This document shows positions 36,101-43,001 of a stretch of DNA of 64,000 nucleotides, piece by piece. A model generated the notes under the pieces. It searched no databases. It was not told the origin of the DNA and saw only the letters and a program-made list of their open reading frames with translations. The DNA is taken from the NCBI RefSeq assembly GCF_028283705.1, contig NZ_JAPWKD010000003.1, positions 62,001-126,000 of the forward strand. Direction: 5' to 3'. The stretch comes from Pantoea sp. Its GTDB lineage: Bacteria > Pseudomonadota > Gammaproteobacteria > Enterobacterales > Enterobacteriaceae. A program made the position numbers and the translations under genes. Numbering within the stretch: the first letter of the stretch is position 1; every line of letters starts with the position of its first letter.

Positions 36101-36188
36101 CTGCGGCCATCACCAGCAACATAAAAAAGATAATGAGCTGCTGATGATTCAGCGCCCAGGCCGAGAGATTGAAGGATGAGCGGTTCAT
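33120..36188 (-). CDS. RND efflux pump inner-membrane permease (HAE1-like)
   Basis: A 1022-residue RND transporter with 12 membrane helices and two large periplasmic loops (about 40-330 and 560-870). The helix 4 proton-relay pair is intact in LGLLVDDAMITVE near residue 405. The N-terminal part includes PGATVQDTVNLVTDTLEKKLQ and the C-terminal half FVALLGIIALAGMIIRNAVIL. It overlaps the adaptor gene by four bases and is last in that unit. It exports a toxic compound from the periplasm or membrane with the adaptor and an outer membrane channel encoded elsewhere. A closely linked two-component system probably controls it. Confidence 0.9.
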   Translation of the reverse strand: MNRSSFNLSAWALNHQQLIIFFMLLVMAAGILSFEKLPRNEDPAFTIKTAVVSASWPGATVQDTVNLVTDTLEKKLQEIPYLDYVESDTHAGQSVIFVNLRDDTPPAQVPGIWYQVRQKMQDIAASLPSGVQGPAVDDEFDDTFGTIYGFTAEGFSPRELRDRVEDIRRDLMSLPDVGKIRLIGVQEEQLVIAFSPRQLAGMGITLQQVSDALKAQNAVEPAGTLRTDRAQVSLRVSGALTSEKSLQAVTLHIDGRYIPLAAIATVRRETAEPPSPVFRVNGKPAIGLAISMAATGNMTDFGQALNTRMGLLSQQLPHGIEMVKVADQSAVVANAISGFIRVLAEAVAIVLAVSFVSLGQRAGLVVAAAIPLVLALTFTGMLLAGIGLQRISLGALIIALGLLVDDAMITVETMVSRLEAGDSRRAAATYAFRTTAFPMLTGTLVMIAGFIPVGFAASSAGEYCYTLFAVMLIALLCSWVVAILFSPLIGVRILPVTLKIHADSGAPGRLRRGYDRLLAITLRHRAMTVGAALVLLGLAAYGTTFMQGEFFPTSDRPELLVSLTLAADASQSETGRQTDRLEKALIRDPDVDHFSSYVGSGAIRFYLPMDVLLDNENTAQLVVVAKDLQARDRLQRTLDNLLARQFSDITSRVSPLELGPPVGWPVKYRITGPDYGRVKVIAHKLASVLGQNPCTREVNLSAGDPERVITLNVNQTAARAAGVSSQRIAQMLNTVWSGATVTTVRDDNRLIDVVLRADDAERQDLTTLSGMLLTNDQGQKIPLSQVAAPEWGLDDPVIWRRQRLPYITVQTDVAPGMRAEAVSQQLQPSVNRLRGTLPPGYQIEEGGTVAESDKGNNSVYVMLPVTLTVMLMLLMVQLQRFSRMLLALLMAPFGLIGIVLAMLPTGTPMGFVALLGIIALAGMIIRNAVILISEADNNVREGVAYDEAIIAAAGHRARPILLTACAAILGMLPISEQVFWGPMAYAIIGGLLVATLVTLTVLPAAMSLVMQKERPWSDKPLL

Positions 36189-37333
36189 TCTGCCTCCTCT
36201 CCAAAGGCGACAGTTTCTCCCTGCCGCAGCTGGCTGACGCCTGCAATCACCACCGCATCGCCAGGCGCCACACCGGCAGACACCAGGATAGCGCTGGCGG
36301 TATATCCGCCCAGGGTAATGACTCTGAATTCCAGCTGATGCGAGAGTTTGTTGACCACGAACACCGCCGGTTTTCCGCTCGTCCAGGTCAGCGCCGAAGC
36401 CGGCAGGGATATCAGACCCGGCCCGGATGCGGCCTGCCTGACCTGCACGCTGGCTCCCAGCATCATGCCGGATGGTGGGTCAGTGAGGCGGATACGTACG
36501 CGCCAGGTGCGGGTCTGCGGATCCGCCTGTGGGCTGATATCACGCAGCGTGCCAGTGCAGCTCACTGTCCGATCACTGGTGAGAGAAATGATGAATGTCC
36601 CGGCCTGGCGGGAAAACTGCTGCGGGTCCGCCACATCAATCACGGCATCCCGGCCGCCGCTGACAGCCAGCGTTACCACGGGCTGTCCGGCACTTAGCAC
36701 CTGCCCCGGCTGCGCGCTGACCTGCGTGACCACGCCTGCGGCCGGTGCGGTAAGGCGTGTCCAGCTCAGATTGTCCTGCGCCGTCTTCAGGGCAGCTTCA
36801 ATGCTCTGACGGCGTGACGCTGCGGTCTGCCAGTCTGAACGCGCGGTGTCCAGCTGGACGCGGGCAATGGCCCCGGAGGGCATCAACTGCGTCATGCGTT
36901 TCAGGTTCAGTGCCGCCAGGCGCTCAGCGGACAGAGCGCTGGCAAGGTCGGCGCGTGCGCTGTTGAGCTGATTCTGTGGCGTATCACTCTCCAGCGTACC
37001 CAGCAGTTGTCCCGCCGTTACGCTGTCACCCACGTCCACCGCGCGCGTCAGCAGGCGGCCGTCGAGCCGGAAACCCAGGGCCACTTCATCGTGCGGGCGG
37101 ATTTCACCGGTCCGGGCCAGCAGACCGATACCTGTTGGCGCGGGTGCCGTGATGGTGCGAACCGGCCTTGGCGGTGCCGCCTGTTTTTCCGGCTTCCCGC
37201 CGCAGGCGGTCAGCAGCAGCACAACCGGCAGCGCCAGCAGGCAGTATCTTGGCAGGGCCAGTCGGTGGAGCGTGCAGAGGTGGCGCAGTACCTGCCGCAC
37301 ACAATCGGGCAGGTCAGAAAGATTTTCCGTCAT
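36185..37333 (-). CDS. RND efflux periplasmic adaptor lipoprotein
   Basis: A 382-residue membrane-fusion protein. A lipobox (LLLTACGG, Cys near residue 45) follows a long hydrophobic stretch; the signal begins unusually late, so a start closer to the lipobox is possible. The lipoyl-type half-motifs are GFRLDGRLLTRAVDVGDSVTAGQLLG and LTAPAAGVVTQVSAQPGQVLSAGQ, separated by a helical hairpin of about 70 residues. ATG 37333 has AGGAA nine bases upstream. It links the RND permease to an outer membrane channel. Confidence 0.86.
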   Translation of the reverse strand: MTENLSDLPDCVRQVLRHLCTLHRLALPRYCLLALPVVLLLTACGGKPEKQAAPPRPVRTITAPAPTGIGLLARTGEIRPHDEVALGFRLDGRLLTRAVDVGDSVTAGQLLGTLESDTPQNQLNSARADLASALSAERLAALNLKRMTQLMPSGAIARVQLDTARSDWQTAASRRQSIEAALKTAQDNLSWTRLTAPAAGVVTQVSAQPGQVLSAGQPVVTLAVSGGRDAVIDVADPQQFSRQAGTFIISLTSDRTVSCTGTLRDISPQADPQTRTWRVRIRLTDPPSGMMLGASVQVRQAASGPGLISLPASALTWTSGKPAVFVVNKLSHQLEFRVITLGGYTASAILVSAGVAPGDAVVIAGVSQLRQGETVAFGEEAE

Positions 37334-37426
37334 GGCAGTGTTCCTGAACAAGGTTCCGGCCATTCAACCGGAACAATGTCAGGATTTACCCCTGCTTTCT
37401 GTCAGGAAGCTGTCAAGACGGCAGAT

Positions 37427-38608
37427 TTATGCGTGGATATTTCCGGCAGGCAACGTGATGGTGATAACCAGCCCCCGCGACTCACCCTGGGTGGCGTGAA
37501 TGCTGCCACCGTGTGCCTCGCAGATGCCGCGTGCGATGGACAGGCCCAGTCCGCTGCCACCGGAATGCCGCGCGCGTGACGATTCTCCCCGTGTGAACCG
37601 CTCAAACATGAGCGGGAGAAAATCGGCTGGCACAGCCGGACCGCGGTCGCAGAAAACCATTTCACATCCCGTCGGCACTTTCCGGGCCACGGCGGTCAGC
37701 ACGCCCCCCTCTGCGGCATAGCGCAGGGCGTTTTCCATCACAATGGTCACCACCTGCCCCAGACGGACCGGGTCAACTTCACAGAGACAGGAAGCATCAG
37801 CGGTGACGCTGAATCGCATACCCGCGTCCCGTGCCTGCGGAGCCAGCCACGCGGCCCGTTCGCACAGTAGCCCCGTCAGGTCCGTCACCGATTTATTCAG
37901 ACTGAGCTGACCGGCATCAGCCAGCGACAGCAGGTGCAGTTCATCCGTCAGTCGGCTGAGGAGTTGCAGTTGTTTCATGACCATCGCCAGTTGCCGGGGT
38001 TCAGGGTTAAACACGCCGTCCATCATCCCCTGCAGACGACCAATCGCCGCAGTCAGCGGCGAACGCAACTCATGCGCCATCGCCACATGGGACGCCCGCA
38101 GTTCACGCTCGTAGCGCGCCAGTTGCTGCATCATGGTATTGAAGTCACGGGTAAAGCGGCCCATCTCCAGCGGAGCATCATCCACCTGCGCGGCCTGAGC
38201 ACTGAAATCTCCCGCAGACACTGCGCTGGCGGCCGCCGTCAGGTGGCCGAACTGCGCTGCCAGTGGCCGGGCAGAACGTAACCCCAGCACCACAATAAAC
38301 GGGATGATCACCACCACCAGAATACCGACTGTCAGCCAGTCCGCTGAAGCGATAGAAGGGTCAGAGTAACTGATGCCCCACCATGTATCGACAATCTGAT
38401 GAAAGCGGGCGGGATCGGAGGCTGGATGCGCGCGCAGCAGGGCAAACTCCTCGCGCAAGGCCGGTGGCATCCGGTGCTGTATCCACAGGCTCTCAACGGC
38501 GAAACGCAGCCACATGCACAGCGCAATCACCACCACGGAACCCACTGCCAGCGCCAGAATCCGCACACAAATCCAGCGCCACAGGGTCTGCTGCTGTAGC
38601 GTCTTCAT
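37427..38608 (-). CDS. Sensor histidine kinase (OmpR-partner class)
   Basis: A 393-residue membrane kinase. TM1 is at 15-35, a periplasmic sensor loop spans about 36-105, TM2 is at 110-130, then come HAMP, the H-box MAHELRSPLTAAIGRLQG with the phospho-His near 188, N-box ENALRYA, G1 box DRGP and G2 box GGSGLGLSIARGICEAHGG. It overlaps the response regulator gene by four bases (ATGA). It is 93 bases upstream of the RND adaptor and on the same strand, so it most likely senses the pump substrate or envelope damage. Confidence 0.9.
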   Translation of the reverse strand: MKTLQQQTLWRWICVRILALAVGSVVVIALCMWLRFAVESLWIQHRMPPALREEFALLRAHPASDPARFHQIVDTWWGISYSDPSIASADWLTVGILVVVIIPFIVVLGLRSARPLAAQFGHLTAAASAVSAGDFSAQAAQVDDAPLEMGRFTRDFNTMMQQLARYERELRASHVAMAHELRSPLTAAIGRLQGMMDGVFNPEPRQLAMVMKQLQLLSRLTDELHLLSLADAGQLSLNKSVTDLTGLLCERAAWLAPQARDAGMRFSVTADASCLCEVDPVRLGQVVTIVMENALRYAAEGGVLTAVARKVPTGCEMVFCDRGPAVPADFLPLMFERFTRGESSRARHSGGSGLGLSIARGICEAHGGSIHATQGESRGLVITITLPAGNIHA

Positions 38609-39297
38609 GGTTGACGAAACCGATAGCCGACACCGCGCACATTCACCAGCACGTCAGAAATTCCGGCTGCCTCCAGTTTTTTGCGCAGATTGTAGACATG
38701 GGTATCGACCGCTCTCTCCAGCGCATCACTCTCCGGCAGGCAGCGTTCCAGCAGGGTCTGGCGTGAAAAGGGGCGTACTGGCGCACCCATCAGTGTGGTA
38801 AGCAGACTGAATTCAGTCGGGGTCAGTTCGAGGCTGGTGAGCCTGCCATCGTCATGACTGACTCCCGCTGTCATCATGGTGGTATCCACCTCCAGTCCCT
38901 GCCAGCGTAATGACGCCACTTCCGGTTCCCGCGAGACACGCCGCAGTACCGCCTGAACACGGGCCACCACCTCACCTGGATTATAGGGTTTCACGACATA
39001 GTCATCGGCACCGTAGCGCAGGGCACCAATTTTATCCGGCATATCACCCATGGCGGTCACCATGATAACCGGCGTGTTCCCTTTGCGCCGGACGGCGGCA
39101 AGGATTTCAGTGCCGTTCATACCTGGCAGCATCACATCAAGCAGGATAAGGTCAGGTCGCAGACGCTGGCTCATCTCCAGTCCCGACGGGCCATCGTGCG
39201 CCATGGACACGTCATAGTTTTCCCGTCGTAAATACGCACCCAGCACATCCGCTGCATCCGCATCGTCTTCAATAATCAGTATTCGTTTCCCGGACAT
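38605..39297 (-). CDS. OmpR-family response regulator
   Basis: A 230-residue regulator. The receiver domain holds the acidic pair in IIEDDADAAD, the phospho-Asp in LILLDVMLPGMNG near 54, the Thr in VTAMG and the Lys in DDYVVKPYNPGE near 103. The winged helix C-terminus ends RGVGYRFRQP. It is first in the regulator-kinase-adaptor-pump series on the minus strand and divergent from the MipA gene, and it probably controls both directions. Confidence 0.92.
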   Translation of the reverse strand: MSGKRILIIEDDADAADVLGAYLRRENYDVSMAHDGPSGLEMSQRLRPDLILLDVMLPGMNGTEILAAVRRKGNTPVIMVTAMGDMPDKIGALRYGADDYVVKPYNPGEVVARVQAVLRRVSREPEVASLRWQGLEVDTTMMTAGVSHDDGRLTSLELTPTEFSLLTTLMGAPVRPFSRQTLLERCLPESDALERAVDTHVYNLRKKLEAAGISDVLVNVRGVGYRFRQP

Positions 39298-39329
39298 TCA
39301 GGCCACCTTGACCGTTTCTTCATAAATCC

Positions 39330-39347
39330 CTGACAGTTTACTGACAC
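39330..39347. promoter_or_regulatory. Direct repeat in the regulator-mipA intergenic region
   Basis: CTGACAG (39330-39336) and CTGACAC (39341-39347) are spaced 11 bases apart, about one helical turn. OmpR-type regulators commonly bind such tandem half-sites. The repeat lies in the 124-base region between the divergent regulator and MipA genes, so it is a candidate binding site. Confidence 0.4.
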
Positions 39348-39421
39348 TGCCTCCGTATATTCACCTGGCAAACGCGGCCCACGACAACCGCCTGCTGACG
39401 ATTCAGGTACGGAGAAGCACA

Positions 39422-40210
39422 ATGATAACCAGAAAACTCACGTTGTATATGGCCTGTTTAGTACTGACGGGGACTGCGGGTGGCGCACGGGCAGATGATG
39501 CCGCATCATCACAGAAGAATTTTTCCATCGGGATGGCAGGTCAGAGCCTGCCCCGTTACAGCGGGTCGGATAAGCGCCGCTGGCAGCTGGTACCGCTGGT
39601 GCAGGCACGGGATGGGGCATTTTTTATTGATTCGCAGAAAGGCGTGGGCTATGACCTGCAGAGCGACAGCGGACTCTACCTCGAACATACGCTGGGCTAT
39701 GACCTGGGACGCTCAGAACGAAATTCGGACTGGCGGGACGGCAGCGACAGGCTGAACGGCATGGGAAATATTAAAGCGACGGTCAACACCGCTGTCGCGA
39801 TTGGCTGGTCAGTCTCCCCCTGGCTGACACTGGAAGGCAAAGCAACCCTGCCACTGAGCGACAGCCAGGGCGTGAATTACCAAACCTCCGCCACATTGAT
39901 CCCTCTGCAAACCAGCACCGATACGGTGGCATTCAGCACGGCGGCATTATTCGGCGACAGTCGGTATATGAACACGTTATATGGCGTCAGTGCCGCGCAA
40001 AGCCGCCGCACAGGCTACACGCAATATCAAGCGCCCGGTGGTTTTTATGGTGCGGATACCAGCCTGACCTGGAGTCATCAGTTCACCCCGCACTGGGGAT
40101 CGCTGATCAGTGCCGACTACATCTGGCTGGATAAGCATGCTAAAGAGAGTCCGATTGTATTCCGGCGTAATGAAGCGGCACTCACTCTCGGCGTGTTGTA
40201 TACATTCTGA
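39422..40210 (+). CDS. MipA/OmpV-family outer membrane protein
   Basis: A 262-residue beta-barrel protein. A signal peptide (LTLYMACLVLTGTAGGARA) leads to a mature part with alternating strands such as RRWQLVPLVQARDGAFFIDS and SGLYLEHTLGYDLG. It ends in Phe, as outer membrane barrels do (LTLGVLYTF). MipA is a murein-scaffold interacting protein; OmpV relatives are inducible porins linked to envelope stress or antimicrobial response. Divergent placement from the two-component system suggests co-control with the RND pump. Confidence 0.87.
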   Translation: MITRKLTLYMACLVLTGTAGGARADDAASSQKNFSIGMAGQSLPRYSGSDKRRWQLVPLVQARDGAFFIDSQKGVGYDLQSDSGLYLEHTLGYDLGRSERNSDWRDGSDRLNGMGNIKATVNTAVAIGWSVSPWLTLEGKATLPLSDSQGVNYQTSATLIPLQTSTDTVAFSTAALFGDSRYMNTLYGVSAAQSRRTGYTQYQAPGGFYGADTSLTWSHQFTPHWGSLISADYIWLDKHAKESPIVFRRNEAALTLGVLYTF

Positions 40211-40302
40211 GCAGCTCGTTAGTTTTGGTGGTTCAGAAAGCGGGATATCGTGTCTCACCGTTATCAGAAATAAAGATAATGTTCTGCTGGTCGTTTGAGT
40301 TG

Positions 40303-40335
40303 CGGATAGCCTGCTACCCTTTTGCAGGCTATCCG
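40303..40335 (+). terminator. Strong hairpin after mipA-like gene
   Basis: A perfect twelve-base stem CGGATAGCCTGC (40303-40314) / GCAGGCTATCCG (40324-40335) with a nine-base loop. There is no long T-run, but position about 90 bases after the MipA stop and before the convergent manA scrap suggests transcription termination. Confidence 0.5.
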
Positions 40336-40394
40336 ATTTCAAAGACTGACCACGATGCGCCTGTCTCAGGCTGCACCATTGTCGTCATATCCTG

Positions 40395-40709
40395 CTAACA
40401 TGTAACAACGCAAACAGCCCCAGCCACTGAGAGAGACCAGCACGAGGCAGAAGCGGGAATAAACGCTGATTCACCGACATCCAATGTGAGTTCCTCACCG
40501 CATGCATGTCGCAGGGATGCACTCCCTTCAATCACCAGAATAATCCCGGCGCTACTGGTCATTACTTTCTGGTTCTCAACCGCAGAGAAAAGGCTAAACT
40601 GAAAATCCTCAACTGGCACCGGATACTGATCTCGTTCGTCAGTTCGCTGCGGTGTCATCAACAGAGATGAAGCGGGATTCGGCGTGGCAATATTGACGAT
40701 CGTCCATAA
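40395..40709 (-). pseudogene. manA: C-terminal fragment of mannose-6-phosphate isomerase
   Basis: The frame reads IATPNPASSLLMTPQ, then YPVPVEDFQFSLFS, VIEGSASLRH and LDVGESAFIPA. These match in order the C-terminal cupin of enterobacterial ManA (TPQPAANLL, FPIPVDDFAFSL, VEGDATL, LKPGESAFIAA). The zinc-binding catalytic domain is missing and the frame is closed by a TGA at 40710. It is an inert 3-prime remnant, evidence of a recombination joint. Confidence 0.75.
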
Positions 40710-40719
40710 TCATGACCTC

Positions 40720-40956
40720 TTAGAAAACCAGCCCGATACGGGCGTAAATGCTGACGTGGTCCGCTCTGAGATAGCCGGGATAGCTGAGCGGAATTCCGAG
40801 CGTGTACTGGGTATAGAAATAGCGGCCACGGGGGCTGAGGCCGATAGCGTTGCCCCACAGGGTGCCGGTGGATTCACGGTCCTGCCTGTCGGTTTTCAGT
40901 ACCGATGCCAGAGAAGCGCGATAAGTCGCGCCGCTACGCGGAAAGCCCCTAATAGA
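40720..40956 (-). pseudogene. C-terminal fragment of a two-partner secretion transporter (TpsB/ShlB-like)
   Basis: The open frame ending at TAA 40720 reads GTLWGNAIGLSPRGRYFY, then TQYTLGIPLSYPGYL and ARIGLVF. The G-x-PL-x-x-P turn followed by a last strand ending in Phe is how FhaC/ShlB/HecB barrels finish. Only the last two or three strands remain, and no start or POTRA domain is present. It abuts the manA scrap on one side and a toxin gene on the other. Confidence 0.5.
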
Positions 40957-40957
40957 C

Positions 40958-41263
40958 TCAACTATGGCTGTATCGTCCGGCTATTTTTCGGGATGTATGA
41001 AGGACACGGAGGATGCTTACTTTGGTCTCATCAGCTACATACACAACTATGAAGGGAAAATGTGGTATTACAAGCTTTCTATGTTTTACGGTGCGCCCAG
41101 CCTGTACACCCGCCATAGGGTTTTCCTTGAGGATATTCACCATTGCTGCGAGCCTGTCATCGGCAGCAATGGCAACTAAAGCACCTGCTTCTTTGTTCAG
41201 GTAAAGAAAAATGTTTTCTCTGTCAGTCAGCGCGCGTCTTTCCCAGACAATATTCGTGGTCAC
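40958..41263 (-). CDS. RelE/ParE-type toxin
   Basis: A 101-residue toxin of the RelE/ParE superfamily. It starts MTTNIVWERRALTDRENIF and has the central AAIAADDRLAAMVNILKENP helix pair, a GRTVKHRKLVIPHFPFIVVY core and the final ILRVLHTSRKI. The HTSRKI end is typical of ParE/RelE-like toxins. The start overlaps the antitoxin stop (ATGA), with the antitoxin first. RelE members cleave mRNA on ribosomes while ParE members poison gyrase; which applies cannot be told here. Confidence 0.85.
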   Translation of the reverse strand: MTTNIVWERRALTDRENIFLYLNKEAGALVAIAADDRLAAMVNILKENPMAGVQAGRTVKHRKLVIPHFPFIVVYVADETKVSILRVLHTSRKIAGRYSHS

Positions 41264-41547
41264 AATTTTCCCTGAGCAGCTCGCTGTCGCAGATCATCCA
41301 TGTGTTTTGTCACTTCATCATTGTTAAGGTACTCGCCTTCACCAGAGTTATGGCGATTGAACGCGTAAGCTATCTGTTGCTCCAGCCAATGCTCATGTTC
41401 ACTGTTTTGAAATCGGAGTTCTTCTGCTGCCAGCTCTTCTGCCCGCTGACGCATGAGTTCGGTAAGGCTCATCTGCTGGCGCTCCGCAGCAAGCATGGCC
41501 AAACGTTTCGTTTCATCATCTATCCGAAAATGAATAGTGCTGCTCAT
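41260..41547 (-). CDS. RelB/DinJ-like antitoxin
   Basis: A 95-residue protein starting at ATG 41547 (MSSTIHFRIDDETKRLAMLA), a ribbon-helix-helix opening as in RelB/DinJ/ParD antitoxins. It has an extended charged C-terminal helix (RAEELAAEELRFQNSEHEHW) for toxin binding. The longer frame to 41631 lacks homology. It is the first gene of the toxin-antitoxin operon and probably represses it. Confidence 0.82.
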   Translation of the reverse strand: MSSTIHFRIDDETKRLAMLAAERQQMSLTELMRQRAEELAAEELRFQNSEHEHWLEQQIAYAFNRHNSGEGEYLNNDEVTKHMDDLRQRAAQGKL

Positions 41548-41763
41548 TATGTTGTCTCTTGTGGTGTCGTTTGTGTTGTCATTATGAGGGTAAACCATCG
41601 TAGTGTCATCCCCGCATACCAAACTAATCACGTATCTAAACTACTTACGCCTCAGTCATGGGTCCCCTGCTCATACTCAGTGCAATCGATCGTCATGGGT
41701 AGCAGCATTTTATCAGGAGATAATCCAACGGATTAGAAGCACGGGATTCTGACGACAGGATCA

Positions 41764-41810
41764 CTGATTCCGGCGAATAGCCAAACCTGCCCGGAATAAG
41801 TCGGAATCAG
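41764..41810. repeat. Inverted repeat of unknown origin
   Basis: CTGATTCCG (41764-41772) and CGGAATCAG (41802-41810) form nine-base perfect arms around 29 bases, with a third CCGGAAT inside. It sits nine bases past the end of the Kdo hydroxylase gene. It could be a leftover IS end or a weak terminator; nothing decides between them. Confidence 0.4.
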
Positions 41811-41818
41811 CGGTCGAA

Positions 41819-42718
41819 TTAAATCAACGATTTATGCAGTATTGACTCAAGTATCTTCAGTGGTGCGTTCTTTGGTTCATGCATTGCGTCCACCGGCAAA
41901 AGGAAAGTTTGTTCCAGCATAAATTGTCCGCCCATAGCGGCATGCGGCGTCCCATCTGAAAAACAGATCCAACTGCTACCAGAAGGAAATTCGATCGCAA
42001 TCTGAGGACCGTTCTTTTGATAATCAGCATCTGCTTTCATTGCATCGTGGAGTTGAAGCATTAAATGGTCATAGTGACTACGGAGGCTTTTGGTTATCCC
42101 GAATGTGTATTGCAGCCTGCTGAGTAACGGAGAGTAACCTTTCAGGCGCGGTAGAAATCGTTGCGCAAGTGTCGGGAACGTTTCCCCGACCCGCCACGAA
42201 CGATTTTCTGCTGTGGGATTGATATTAGTGAAGATACGCAGAATACGCTCACCGTAATTAGGCCGCGAAGGGAACGCATCTACGTGCAAGCGACGGTCGT
42301 CTTTACGCCATGAGGTGTTTTGCGTCCATTCTTTTACCGGATGCAGACGCAGGCTATTAGTAGGACTATGTAGTTTTTGCTGATATTCGGGAAGGATCGC
42401 CGCAATCAACTGAAGGCAAGCCTGATAATGCCGCTGCAGGAGTAGACTAATTGCTGGCTCCTGCATCGCCGTAGCCACTCCGGTTAGTTTATCTTTGAGC
42501 GGTTGATAGCTAATGTTTTTACGTTTCGGATCAACCAATGCCGGGTCAAGTAATAGCATCTCCTCATCTGTCAGCGAAAAACTAAGATTGGGTAAGAAGA
42601 TGACTTTGCCTTTCTCCAGTGCATCAACGGCCGACATCGAGAGATCTGTATCGCTGTTCCAATGACCAAGAGGTAGTGAATAAATAGCATTATCATAAGA
42701 AGTTGTTATTTCTGGCAT
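41819..42718 (-). CDS. kdoO: Kdo 3-hydroxylase (KdoO), Fe(II)/2-oxoglutarate dioxygenase
   Basis: A 299-residue protein matching the Kdo hydroxylase family, which converts a Kdo residue of lipopolysaccharide to Ko. Family marks are KDDRRLHVDAFPSRP (iron ligands His and Asp), GERILRIFTNINP, SWRVGETFPTLAQRFLPRL, SHYDHLMLQLHDAMK and SGSSWICFSDGTPHAAMGGQ with the second His. ATG 42718 follows AAGGA by seven bases; an in-frame ATG at 42736 is also possible. It stands alone between a toxin-antitoxin pair and an unknown membrane protein. Ko-containing LPS is known in Yersinia, Burkholderia and Acinetobacter, so here it is an accessory LPS modification. Confidence 0.8.
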   Translation of the reverse strand: MPEITTSYDNAIYSLPLGHWNSDTDLSMSAVDALEKGKVIFLPNLSFSLTDEEMLLLDPALVDPKRKNISYQPLKDKLTGVATAMQEPAISLLLQRHYQACLQLIAAILPEYQQKLHSPTNSLRLHPVKEWTQNTSWRKDDRRLHVDAFPSRPNYGERILRIFTNINPTAENRSWRVGETFPTLAQRFLPRLKGYSPLLSRLQYTFGITKSLRSHYDHLMLQLHDAMKADADYQKNGPQIAIEFPSGSSWICFSDGTPHAAMGGQFMLEQTFLLPVDAMHEPKNAPLKILESILHKSLI

Positions 42719-42965
42719 AGTTAGATCCTTGCTCATTTAGCACACACAAATTACACTATTTTAAAATGAGCGTTTATAAATTAGTGCTATTTAAAATCAG
42801 ATTAAGTATTCATCTACACCCAGAACATTTGTCTCAATGTTTTTGTTCATTAAAGATAACCATTCAAATTTATTTGAGGGTCCTCATTAAAGTACCTAAC
42901 ACCATTGTTATGTTAAATAAAATGCATGAGCGTCTACTCCATGCTGCGCGAATCTGCAACCTTTT

Positions 42966-43001
42966 ATCTTTGATGTTGTTGCTTGAAACAACATCAAAGA
43001 T
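42966..43001. repeat. Perfect 15-base-pair hairpin at the end of the membrane protein gene
   Basis: ATCTTTGATGTTGTT (42966-42980) pairs with AACAACATCAAAGAT (42987-43001) over a six-base loop. The stop codon of the gene at 42994-44010 lies in the right arm. No T-run follows on either strand, so it looks like an RNA-stabilising or rho-assisted 3-prime structure and not a classical terminator. Confidence 0.6.
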
